Shown here in pieces: positions 19,169 to 26,931 of a stretch of 51,445 nucleotides of DNA; the first letter of the stretch is position 1, and every line of letters begins with the position of its first letter. Source of the stretch: an uncultured Mucilaginibacter sp. GTDB lineage: Bacteria > Bacteroidota > Bacteroidia > Sphingobacteriales > Sphingobacteriaceae. The position numbers and the translations under genes are program-made. The notes beneath the pieces were generated by a model. The model was not told the origin of the DNA. It worked only from the letters and a program-made list of their open reading frames with translations, and did no database searches. The stretch lies in assembly GCA_903863845.1 (NCBI GenBank), contig CAIPDP010000111.1, positions 1 to 51,445 on the forward strand. Direction: 5' to 3'.

Positions 19169-19207
19169 AAAAATAAAAAAGGCACCGCCGCCAAACGCGA
19201 CGATGCC
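19169..19207 (-). terminator. Intercistronic terminator/attenuator between aldehyde dehydrogenase and DUF779
   Basis: On the minus strand GGCATCGTCGC pairs over 11 positions (two G-U pairs) with GCGGCGGTGCC across a 5-base loop (19181-19207), followed at once by TTTTTTATTTTT (19169-19180). It begins 20 bases after the dehydrogenase stop and its T-run ends four bases before the DUF779 ATG, so it should lower DUF779 expression relative to the dehydrogenase. Confidence 0.75.
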
Positions 19208-19226
19208 ACCCAATCAGAGACCGCAA

Positions 19227-20747
19227 TCAAAAGAAGCCTAATTTATTTTTGTCGTAAGAAATAAGCATGTTTTTATTCTGGCGATAATGGTTCAGCATCA
19301 TTTTATGTGTTTCGCGACCAAAACCTGATTTTTTGAAACCGCCGAAAGGAGCATGAGCCGGATAGGCATGATAACAGTTTACCCAAACCCTGCCTGCCTG
19401 TATAGCACGAGGTACGCGATATAATTCGTGTGCATCACGTGTCCAAACGCCGGCACCTAAACCGTAAAGTGTATCATTGGCAATTTCAATCGCTTCTTCA
19501 ACAGTTTTGAATGTAGTAACGCACACTACCGGGCCGAAGATCTCTTCCTGGAATACGCGCATTTTATTGTTGCCTTTCAACAATGTTGGCTGGATATAGT
19601 ATCCCTCGGTCAGGCCATCAAGATATTTTTTGGCGCCACCTGTCAGTACTTCAGCACCCTCTTCTTTACCTATTTCGATATAAGAAAGAATTTTTTCATA
19701 CTGATCTTTAGAAGCCTGTGCACCCATCATAGTATCTGGATCAAGCGGATGTCCCATTTTAATGGCTTCGACGCGTTCAATTACTCGTTCGATAAAACGG
19801 TCGTAGATCGACTCATGGATCAGCATCCGGGATGGACAGGTACATACTTCGCCCTGGTTTAAAGCAAACATTGTAGCCCCTTCCAGACATTTATCAAAAA
19901 ATGCATCATCAGCATCCATCACACTTGGTAAAAATATATTCGGCGATTTGCCCCCCAGTTCCATAGTAACCGGGTTAAGATTTTCTGAGGCATATTGCAT
20001 GATCAACCTACCAGTAGTAGTTTCACCGGTAAAAGCTACTTTTGATACCCTTGGTGAAGTAGCCAAAGGCTTGCCGGCTTCCGGACCAAAGCCGGTAACG
20101 ATATTCACTACGCCCGGAGGTATGATGTCTTTCAACAAATCCATCAGCATTAAAATACCAACGGGGGTTTGCTCGGCAGGTTTCATCACGATGGTACAAC
20201 CTGCAGCCATTGCCGGAGCCATTTTCCAGGTAGCCATCAGCAATGGGAAGTTCCAGGGAATAATCTGGCCAACTACACCTATCGGTTCGTGGATGTTAAG
20301 CGATACGGTGTTTTGATCCAGTTCGCTTACCGAACTTTCCTCGCTTCGTATAACGCCTGCAAAATAACGGAAGTGATCTATTGCCAGCGGCAAATCGGCC
20401 GCCATGGTCTCGCGGATAGGTTTGCCATTGTCAATGGTTTCAATCGCTGCCAGATAATTGAGGTTCTCCTCCATTTTGGCGGCAATTTTCAATAATACAT
20501 TGCTTCTTTCTGCCGGCGAAGTATGCGACCATGTTGCAAATGCTTTGTGTGCGGCATCGAGTGCCAGTTCGATATCCTCCCTGCCTGAGCGTGGCACGTT
20601 GGTAAATGCTTCCCCATCAATAGGCGATATACTTTCAAAATACTCTCCTTTTACAGGAGCTACAAACTCACCACCTATAAAGTTGTCGTAGTGATCTTTA
20701 AATGCCGGCCTGGCGACCAGCTTTTGTGTTGCTGCGATCGTTTCCAT
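19227..20747 (-). CDS. NAD-dependent aldehyde dehydrogenase (ExaC/AldB type)
   Basis: This 506-residue cytoplasmic enzyme oxidises aldehydes to acids. It has the family landmarks: the cofactor region [52 protein letters not shown], the general base Glu263 in ELGGKSPN and the catalytic Cys302 in [13 protein letters not shown]. The CxC around the nucleophile and the neighbouring DUF779 gene fit the acetaldehyde/long-chain group found with AraC-type activators. The regulator is divergent at 20929, and paired direct repeats lie just upstream of this promoter. Confidence 0.95.
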   Translation of the reverse strand: METIAATQKLVARPAFKDHYDNFIGGEFVAPVKGEYFESISPIDGEAFTNVPRSGREDIELALDAAHKAFATWSHTSPAERSNVLLKIAAKMEENLNYLAAIETIDNGKPIRETMAADLPLAIDHFRYFAGVIRSEESSVSELDQNTVSLNIHEPIGVVGQIIPWNFPLLMATWKMAPAMAAGCTIVMKPAEQTPVGILMLMDLLKDIIPPGVVNIVTGFGPEAGKPLATSPRVSKVAFTGETTTGRLIMQYASENLNPVTMELGGKSPNIFLPSVMDADDAFFDKCLEGATMFALNQGEVCTCPSRMLIHESIYDRFIERVIERVEAIKMGHPLDPDTMMGAQASKDQYEKILSYIEIGKEEGAEVLTGGAKKYLDGLTEGYYIQPTLLKGNNKMRVFQEEIFGPVVCVTTFKTVEEAIEIANDTLYGLGAGVWTRDAHELYRVPRAIQAGRVWVNCYHAYPAHAPFGGFKKSGFGRETHKMMLNHYRQNKNMLISYDKNKLGFF

Positions 20748-20780
20748 AAATTTTCTTTGATTTTAAATAATTGGTAATGC

Positions 20781-20892
20781 TAAAGCTACGGACGCCAATC
20801 AAACATCTTTATGCACTATAGTATCAGGCTTGTGCACTAAAATATTAAATGATTTAGATCACTATTTTATTAAAATTATCTGACTAACTTTA
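20781..20892. promoter_or_regulatory. Divergent promoter region with AraC-type direct repeats
   Basis: Two direct repeats, TGCACTATAGTAT (from 20812) and TGCACTAAAATAT (from 20833), match at 11 of 13 bases and start 21 bases (two helical turns) apart, the geometry of an AraC dimer site. Minus-strand TAGCTTTA (20781-20788) is a near-consensus -7 element for the aldehyde dehydrogenase, placing the proximal repeat over its -33 region, where an activator would bind. Plus-strand TAACTTTA (20885-20892) is a similar element for the regulator gene. Confidence 0.6.
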
Positions 20893-20928
20893 GCTTACCA
20901 ATTATAATATCCCGAGCGTAAATACCCT

Positions 20929-21849
20929 ATGGAAAGCAAGTTTAAGCCACGCCCGCTACCGCTTCATGATGAAAAAAACCTGAAAACGCTGGTCGAGAAC
21001 CGGTCGGTTTACACCTTGCAGCATTGCGAACTTAATGTATTTGAAACCCATCAGCGGTCGGAAAAGGTGAAGCTCAAATTTGATGATATGGTTTTAACGA
21101 CCATGTTACGCGGAAAAAAGGTAATGCATCTTTTCGGTTCACAGCATTTCGACTATCTGCCCGGCGAATCTGTTATAGTGCCGGACAATGAGGAAATGAT
21201 CATCGACTTCCCGGAAGCCAATGCAGCAAACCCAACTCAATGTATCGCACTGGCAGTAGACCCGGGAATGTTATCTGACACTTTAGGTTTATTGAACGAA
21301 AAATACCCCAAAGTAGAAAAAAACGAAAGCTGGGATATTGATCTGAATTGCTTTCACCTGCAAAATACTATCCAGATCACGGACACGATCGATAGGCTGG
21401 TACATATCAGCACCGAAAACTTTGCCGCCAAAGATGTTATAGCCGATTTTACTTTGAAAGAATTATTGATCAGGCTCATGCAAACACAGGCGCGCAGTCT
21501 TATTTTAGATAATTACCATAAGCATACTTCCACTAACCGTTTTGCGGCTGTAGTTAAATACATCAAAACCCATATTCACGAAGAGATCACCATCGATCAG
21601 CTGAGTAATATATGCTGCATGAGCAGGCCCAATTTTTTCAGGTGTTTCAAACGCGAGTTTGGCATAAGCCCTGTTGAGTTTATTTTGAACGAACGTGTAA
21701 AAGCAGCCAAACAACTACTGACCAATTCGGACGTTACCATTACACAGGCATGTTATGCCATTGGCATCAATAACCTGAGCTATTTCTTTAAATTATTTAA
21801 GAGGATCGAGGGGCAAACGCCGAATGAATTCAGGAAAAATCTGAATTAA
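20929..21849 (+). CDS. AraC-family transcriptional regulator of the aldehyde dehydrogenase locus
   Basis: The 306-residue protein has an AraC-type N-terminal domain (about 25-170, with MVLTTMLRGKKVMHLF and DYLPGESVIVPDNEEM) and two HTH motifs in the last 100 residues (ITIDQLSNICCMSRPNFFRCFKREFG; VTITQACYAIGINNLSYFFKLFKR, GQTPNEFRK). It is divergent from the aldehyde dehydrogenase, with paired direct repeats between them, so it probably activates that gene. Its stop overlaps the convergent peptidase stop by three bases. Confidence 0.92.
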   Translation: MESKFKPRPLPLHDEKNLKTLVENRSVYTLQHCELNVFETHQRSEKVKLKFDDMVLTTMLRGKKVMHLFGSQHFDYLPGESVIVPDNEEMIIDFPEANAANPTQCIALAVDPGMLSDTLGLLNEKYPKVEKNESWDIDLNCFHLQNTIQITDTIDRLVHISTENFAAKDVIADFTLKELLIRLMQTQARSLILDNYHKHTSTNRFAAVVKYIKTHIHEEITIDQLSNICCMSRPNFFRCFKREFGISPVEFILNERVKAAKQLLTNSDVTITQACYAIGINNLSYFFKLFKRIEGQTPNEFRKNLN

Positions 21850-22994
21850 GGTTTCATCATAGCTGTACTAAACTGTACCAGCAAGTTAAAAAGGTGATTG
21901 TATTCATTAAGTGGCAATGTCCTGCTGATATCGAAAACATCGTGATAGGCTTTGATACCGCCCATGGTATAGATAAAAAAAGCAGGCACGCCTTTTTCGG
22001 TGAACCAATAATGATCGCTATTGGCAGCTTTTCCCCGTGATGCTATTTTCACCAGGTAGTGGTTTTCGTCGTTGATCTTCTTTAACAGCGCAAATTCTTT
22101 CGGGTAAACGGTTACATTTACGGCCGTTATACCTTCCTCGCCGGTACCAAGAATATCCATATTAACGAGAAACCTGATCCTATCCAGCGGAATCATGGGG
22201 TGCTGCGAAAAATATTGGGAGCCTAGCAAGCCGGCTTCTTCGCCCGAAAAACAAATGAAAGCAATTGAATATCGTTGCGGATGCTGTGCAAAGTACCGCG
22301 CAAGGCTCAGCAACTGGCTTATCCCGCTGGCATTGTCATTTGCACCCGGGAAATAGGTTTTGCTGCCCATACCACCCAGGTGATCATAGTGCGCAGTAAA
22401 TACAAAAAACGAATCGGGTTTGGCTGAGCCCTTGACGAAACCGCAGATGTTGGCGGCTGGAAAATCTTTAATGAAATTATTTTCGATATCGGCCTTGATT
22501 GTTTTAGGCGTACCGTTTAGTGCTTTTTTGTCGACCTGCACCTCGGTAAAGTCAGCCACTTCCTGTTCAACAGACCATGTCAGTTTATCCTGCAGCGTTA
22601 ATACAATGCGGTTGACTCCGTCTACATAATGAATGCTGTCGGTTTTAACCAAAGAACCCGTTCCCTTTACCCCGCGGCTTTGCGGTCCGACGATAAAATC
22701 TTTCCCCGGTATTAAACTCAGGCCATTTACTGTTACCTCCATGGCACCGGGAAAAGTATTGGCTTTATAGGTAAAAGGCTGGTCGTAGCGTTCTCCGTTA
22801 AGCGGTAGCAAGCCATATGCGGTATATTGTCCTGCAATAAACCGGCCAGCTTTTCCCATGCCATCGTTGGTATAACCCCGCCCCCAGAAATACGGTGAGG
22901 TAAGCGTATCTACTATTTTTCGCGCAAAAACTGAGTCTTGTGCCGATGCAACAAATGCACAGAAAATTAAGCTAATGACAAGGATCTTTTTCAT
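21846..22994 (-). CDS. Secreted M28-family zinc peptidase
   Basis: The 382-residue protein has a signal peptide (MKKILVISLIFCAFVASAQ) and the M28 aminopeptidase fold with its zinc ligands in order: HYDHLG, ANDNASG (bridging Asp), the catalytic pair in SGEEAGLLG, NMDILG, and a C-terminal AYHDVFD. The family releases N-terminal amino acids or, in some members, acts as a glutaminyl cyclase. A PA-like insert seems reduced to about residues 60-170. It converges on the AraC gene with overlapping stops. Confidence 0.92.
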   Translation of the reverse strand: MKKILVISLIFCAFVASAQDSVFARKIVDTLTSPYFWGRGYTNDGMGKAGRFIAGQYTAYGLLPLNGERYDQPFTYKANTFPGAMEVTVNGLSLIPGKDFIVGPQSRGVKGTGSLVKTDSIHYVDGVNRIVLTLQDKLTWSVEQEVADFTEVQVDKKALNGTPKTIKADIENNFIKDFPAANICGFVKGSAKPDSFFVFTAHYDHLGGMGSKTYFPGANDNASGISQLLSLARYFAQHPQRYSIAFICFSGEEAGLLGSQYFSQHPMIPLDRIRFLVNMDILGTGEEGITAVNVTVYPKEFALLKKINDENHYLVKIASRGKAANSDHYWFTEKGVPAFFIYTMGGIKAYHDVFDISRTLPLNEYNHLFNLLVQFSTAMMKP

Positions 22995-23024
22995 TTTCGA
23001 TGGCTTTATCGAAGCCTAAAAATG

Positions 23025-23609
23025 TTATTTCTCCCGCTTCACCCGGGCATCCAAAAATTTATTGGCCAGTGCAACCTCATTGATCTTATCCAGGCCATCG
23101 ATCAATTCCTGATAAGGCAAAAAGTCTTTGATCTGATCCCTGTCGGCCATCAATTTTGCCAGGTTATCAAGGTCGTGAGCTGAAAGTGTCTTTAGTTTGG
23201 CAGCGAACGCTTTTGTATACTGATCGCCCAGTTGTATCAATATCAACTGCAATTGTTTTGGAGCGCCCGGCCCGTAACTTAGGTCTTTGCTGATACTTAC
23301 CAGTTTGTTGATCACTTCCTCCTGGTGATCTTTCGCTAAGCCGGCAAAAGTATTTACGTATTCAAAATATTCAGAATGTAGCTGACCCGTTCCATTAGGT
23401 TCGAATATGGCATCAAACTGCTGTTTATTTTCAGGGAATGATTTGATATAAGCCAATTGCTTTGGCTTTGAGCCCGGGTATATTTTAAGCTGCACATAAA
23501 TGGTTCTTAATTTTAATGCTTCGGAGGACAACTGCTGCGCTGCCGACTGCTGAACATAGCTTACAAGACCAATAACGAAGGCAAACATGCCTTTGGAGAT
23601 ACTTTTCAT
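23025..23609 (-). CDS. Secreted hypothetical protein (194 aa)
   Basis: No known family was recognised. The 194-residue protein starts with a signal peptide (about 1-25, ending SAAQQ) and continues as a mostly helical, Lys/Leu/Gln-rich protein with FPENKQQFDAIFEPNGTGQLHSEYFEYVNTF in the first half. It has no cysteines and no membrane segment after the signal. It lies 30 bases upstream of the M28 gene in the same direction, and the two may share a transcript. Confidence 0.75.
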   Translation of the reverse strand: MKSISKGMFAFVIGLVSYVQQSAAQQLSSEALKLRTIYVQLKIYPGSKPKQLAYIKSFPENKQQFDAIFEPNGTGQLHSEYFEYVNTFAGLAKDHQEEVINKLVSISKDLSYGPGAPKQLQLILIQLGDQYTKAFAAKLKTLSAHDLDNLAKLMADRDQIKDFLPYQELIDGLDKINEVALANKFLDARVKREK

Positions 23610-23692
23610 ATTCGGAGAAAAATCAGGTTATATTTTTACGACAAAAATATTGTTTGGCGGTAAATATATAAAAGATTATCCGCAGCCAAATT

Positions 23693-24340
23693 TCAATTAT
23701 CTGAGAGTAAAAGATCGGAATTTTTATAGGCCGACTTTTCCAATTCAACCCGAAGATTTTTGAATATACGTAATGGTGCATCGGTAGCGAAACTATTGAC
23801 CAGCCACGAGGGTAGTGAACCAGCCGGGTCGACATGTAAGGTATATTCAACCTGTACCTGATTTATTCCAACAGGAGTAATGATCCATTTGCCTACCGAG
23901 TTATTGATCCTTACGATGCCTGCTTTTTGCTGCATCAAACCCGGAACGGCTGGCCCATCAATCTCAACTACTTTGGTTTCCGGATTTTGTTTAAGCGTCA
24001 GATGCGCCACAAAATCTCTGTTCGCTGCCGGCCATGGTAAATTTACTTCCGAATAATAATAGAGTTCGTTTGGCGATACCCTTTTGATCAAAATACTGGA
24101 ACGCATACGGTAAACCCATTCCGTTGCCGCTTTAACATCCATAATTACTGCCCCTACCTGCATAGGAGTAGCATTAAAGGAAGCTATAACTTTTAAAGCT
24201 TTTATTTTGGAGCCCGGCACTTCACTCTCATAGATCGTCACACCATCTTTTTCAGTCCGAAGCACCCATTTGCTTTGAGCTCCGGCAGGAGCCAGTTTTA
24301 TCAGGGCAAGTAGCAGTAGCAGGTAAAATTTTGGTTTCAT
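23693..24340 (-). CDS. Secreted START-domain lipid-binding-like protein
   Basis: From the ATG at 24340 (preceded by GGGAAATG, and starting a clear signal peptide KFYLLLLLALIKLAPAGAQ) the protein has 215 residues. After the signal it follows the START pattern: WVLRTEKDGVTIYESEVPGSKIKALKVIASF, a central TEWVYRMRSS helix and YYYSEVNLPWPAANRDFVAHL. START domains bind lipids in a deep cavity; exported bacterial members have no fixed ligand. The long-frame start at 24370 would put ten charged residues before the signal and is less likely. Confidence 0.87.
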   Translation of the reverse strand: MKPKFYLLLLLALIKLAPAGAQSKWVLRTEKDGVTIYESEVPGSKIKALKVIASFNATPMQVGAVIMDVKAATEWVYRMRSSILIKRVSPNELYYYSEVNLPWPAANRDFVAHLTLKQNPETKVVEIDGPAVPGLMQQKAGIVRINNSVGKWIITPVGINQVQVEYTLHVDPAGSLPSWLVNSFATDAPLRIFKNLRVELEKSAYKNSDLLLSDN

Positions 24341-24542
24341 ATCATTTCCCTTCCAATTCAAACGAGGCACATGCGATGTTTGATGAGCGACAAATTAAAG
24401 CAGTAAAGTGCTTCATGCGTTTCATCCGAATGTCATGTCATTCAATCGATTGATTAATTGACATTTGTTTTACAAAAGACCGGCTGTGATTAACACTACC
24501 TACATCAGTAGCTAAAAGAAGGGCGGAGTAGTGTTCTTTAAA

Positions 24543-25466
24543 TTAAAGTGTATGCGTCCAGGCAAAGCTATCTGCTACCACCTCATTTTTCGACTGCCTG
24601 ACGTGTGCCAGATAGGCTGAAGCCACCGGGGAAAGTTTTTTGCTCCTGAGCCATATCAATCGCCATTGCGAAAGAATAGGAAATCCTTCAACCGGAAGTA
24701 TTTGAAGTTCACCAGTCTTTAATTCATTGCGGATTCCGATAACTGGCATGATCGAATAACCCAGGCCCGCAATAACTGCCTGTTTAACGGCCTCATTGGA
24801 AGTAAGTTCGATTTTCTTATTGACAATGATCTTGCTCCGGTCAAAAAAACTTTCCATAATAGACCGTGTTGCTGATCCCTGCTCGCGATAGATCATCGGC
24901 AATTGCGTAAATATTTGTTTTTTATATTTTGCGGAGGGCAAAATATGATCACGAGCCCCTATCAGGTAAAGTTTATTCTCCAGCAGCTTTTCTTCTTCCA
25001 CATTCAATTTATCGGGCAAAATGGAAACAAGCCCAAAATCGATCTGGTTTTCTTCAATACTTTTAATGACACCGGCTTTATTGGTCACATCCATCGTGAG
25101 ATCTATTTGCGGGTGCTTTTTGAGAAAATCTGATAAAAAATAAGGCATCACATATTTCCCCGTCGACACTACTGCGATCCTTAGCCTGCCGGATAAAATG
25201 CCTTTAAAAGCCGCCGTTTTGTAGTCGATCTCCTGTACCTGTTGCAAAATTTCTGTAGCTATCGCTGCGATCTCGTTGCCGAACTCGGTAATATGCAATT
25301 GCCTGCCCACCACTTCAGTAAGTGGAATGTCGAACTGATCCTGAAAATTTTTTAGTTGTATAGAAACGCCGGGTTGCGTTAAAAACAGCTCATTAGCTGC
25401 CTTGGTGACGCTTTTTGTTTGTACTACTTTGACAAAAACCTGTAGTTGATGCAGGGTGTAATTCAT
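24543..25466 (-). CDS. LysR-type regulator, divergent from the bicarbonate permease
   Basis: The 307-residue protein has the N-terminal winged HTH (LHQLQVFVKVVQTKSVTKAANELFLTQPGVSIQLKNFQDQF) and a LysR effector-binding domain (about 90-300, LRIAVVSTGKYVMPYFLSDFLKKHPQIDLTMDV). It resembles the CbbR/CysB-like branch that regulates carbon fixation or sulfur genes. It is divergent from an SbtA-type permease, as CcmR/CmpR-type regulators are in cyanobacteria, so control of bicarbonate uptake is likely (inference). Its own -7 element lies inside a palindromic candidate operator. Confidence 0.92.
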   Translation of the reverse strand: MNYTLHQLQVFVKVVQTKSVTKAANELFLTQPGVSIQLKNFQDQFDIPLTEVVGRQLHITEFGNEIAAIATEILQQVQEIDYKTAAFKGILSGRLRIAVVSTGKYVMPYFLSDFLKKHPQIDLTMDVTNKAGVIKSIEENQIDFGLVSILPDKLNVEEEKLLENKLYLIGARDHILPSAKYKKQIFTQLPMIYREQGSATRSIMESFFDRSKIIVNKKIELTSNEAVKQAVIAGLGYSIMPVIGIRNELKTGELQILPVEGFPILSQWRLIWLRSKKLSPVASAYLAHVRQSKNEVVADSFAWTHTL

Positions 25467-25475
25467 AATTTTTTG

Positions 25476-25532
25476 TTATGTCAAACATAATAATTATAAA
25501 TAAAAATTTATATGGTTTTTAAAATAGGTTTG
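25476..25532. promoter_or_regulatory. LysR-SbtA divergent control region
   Basis: TTATGTCAAACATAA (25476-25490) is a perfect palindrome with the T-N11-A form of LysR boxes, and minus-strand TATGTTTG (25482-25489), a consensus -7 element, lies inside it, which fits autorepression of the LysR gene. A second inverted repeat, TATAAAT-AAAA-ATTTATA, occupies 25495-25512. Plus-strand TAGGTTTG (25525-25532) is a consensus -7 for the permease gene, 34 bases before its ATG. No good TTG lies at -33 for either promoter, which would fit dependence on an activator. Confidence 0.55.
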
Positions 25533-25566
25533 CGACAGTTCAAAATCCTCTAAAAAATTTAAACAC

Positions 25567-26529
25567 ATGACAGCAAAATTACTACTCGACAATTTAACCA
25601 ACCCTGCACTGCTATTTTTCTTTCTTGGAATATTTTCTGTCAGGGTAAAAAGCGACCTGGAAATACCAGCGGATGCTTCAAAATTTATTTCTCTTTACCT
25701 GCTATTTTCCATCGGTTTTAAAGGTGGGCAGGAACTCGCCAAAAATAACCTTTCCGCCGAGATCATTTATTCGATCCTATTTGGCGTCGCCATTGCTGTT
25801 CTTATCCCTTTTTATACCTTCTTCATCTTAAAGAGACGACTGAGCATTGAAGATTCAGGAGCCATTGCTGCAGCGTATGGCTCAGTAAGCGCAGTTACCT
25901 TTGTAACGGCAGGCGTTTTTCTGGAAAACCAGCATATCATCTTTGGTGGTCATATGGTGGCAATCATGGCAATGATGGAAGCGCCTGCTATTATAGTTGG
26001 TGTTTTATTGATACGCTATTTTAACAACCAGGGTACTAAAACACCAATTAAGCATATCATATATCATTCGTTCAGTAATGGGAGTGTGTTGCTGATCCTG
26101 GGAAGCCTGATCATCGGTTATTTCGCAACCGAAAAACAAGCATTGGATATCAAACCTTTTACAACCGATATCTATAAAGGATTCCTTGCAATTTTTCTTC
26201 TGGATATGGGTATCATTTCAGGCAGGAAACTGGATGGGTTGCTTAAAGCCGGATGGTTCCCCATCATGTTTGCCCTGGTCATACCGCTGATCAACGGATG
26301 CGTTGTTGCATTGTTGAGCGGGTCAATAACACATGATACAGGCAACAGGTTCATACTTTCGATTCTTGCTGCAAGTGCTTCCTATATTGCAGTACCGGCA
26401 GCGATGAAGATAGCGGTACCAAAAGCCAATCCGGGGTTATTCCTGCCAATGGCACTGGCTATAACCTTTCCATTTAATATCACACTGGGGATGCCCATTT
26501 ACATGACCATTATTCAACACTTCCTATAA
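25567..26529 (+). CDS. SbtA-type sodium-dependent bicarbonate permease
   Basis: The 320-residue inner-membrane protein has about ten helices and the SbtA/DUF897 pattern: LLLDNLTNPALLFFFLGIFSV at the start, FISLYLLFSIGFKGGQEL, SGAIAAAYGSVSAVTFVTA, MVAIMAMMEAPAIIVGVLL, LDMGIISGRKL and AASASYIAVPAAMKIAVPKANP. Cyanobacterial SbtA imports bicarbonate with sodium for carbon concentration; heterotrophs may use it to supply carboxylases. No PII-like SbtB gene follows; instead a 93-residue protein of another type lies 44 bases downstream. Confidence 0.92.
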   Translation: MTAKLLLDNLTNPALLFFFLGIFSVRVKSDLEIPADASKFISLYLLFSIGFKGGQELAKNNLSAEIIYSILFGVAIAVLIPFYTFFILKRRLSIEDSGAIAAAYGSVSAVTFVTAGVFLENQHIIFGGHMVAIMAMMEAPAIIVGVLLIRYFNNQGTKTPIKHIIYHSFSNGSVLLILGSLIIGYFATEKQALDIKPFTTDIYKGFLAIFLLDMGIISGRKLDGLLKAGWFPIMFALVIPLINGCVVALLSGSITHDTGNRFILSILAASASYIAVPAAMKIAVPKANPGLFLPMALAITFPFNITLGMPIYMTIIQHFL

Positions 26530-26573
26530 TTAACAACAAACCAATTTTTATTGATTATTCAGAAAGCAGGAAT

Positions 26574-26855
26574 ATGATGGATAGTAACACATTCAAATTG
26601 ATCGAGGGCGTATTTAACGCCCGCGATGCTCAATTACTGGTACTTAATTTTTATAATGAAAAGATCATGTACCACAACCGGGAATTACTCGCGTTAAAAA
26701 TTAAAAACATTGAAAATACCGCGCAAGTTGAGTCAAAACTCGAATCCCTCCAAAGCGAAAAGGATCGTTTTATAGCTTATCTGCGAACTTTTACAGACGA
26801 CCGAACGCGGTTTGAACTTAAAGGTTCGATACAGATAATTCCGGCAGATAGTTGA
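26574..26855 (+). CDS. Small cytoplasmic hypothetical protein after the permease (93 aa)
   Basis: The frame starts with ATGATG (26574 or 26577) behind GCAGGAAT. The 92-93 residues are acidic to neutral with no signal or membrane segment: an N-terminal FKLIEGVFNARDAQLLVLNFYNEKIMYHNRE segment, a central charged coiled-coil stretch (about 45-75, SKLESLQSEKDRFIAYL) and a short FELKGSIQIIPADS tail. It does not look like the PII-type SbtB. The family appears to be a general Bacteroidota hypothetical, so a link to bicarbonate uptake rests on position only. Confidence 0.72.
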   Translation: MMDSNTFKLIEGVFNARDAQLLVLNFYNEKIMYHNRELLALKIKNIENTAQVESKLESLQSEKDRFIAYLRTFTDDRTRFELKGSIQIIPADS

Positions 26856-26931
26856 ATATTTTGATTATTGTTCGCCGCACTAACGTTGCAAGGCTGGTTT
26901 TTGCTATTTTTATGAAAGATAAAACGTAAAA

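Noticed and set aside
23623-23850. 75-codon minus-strand ORF within and after the START gene
   Set aside because: It overlaps the START-domain gene in another frame and has a biased, non-protein-like composition.
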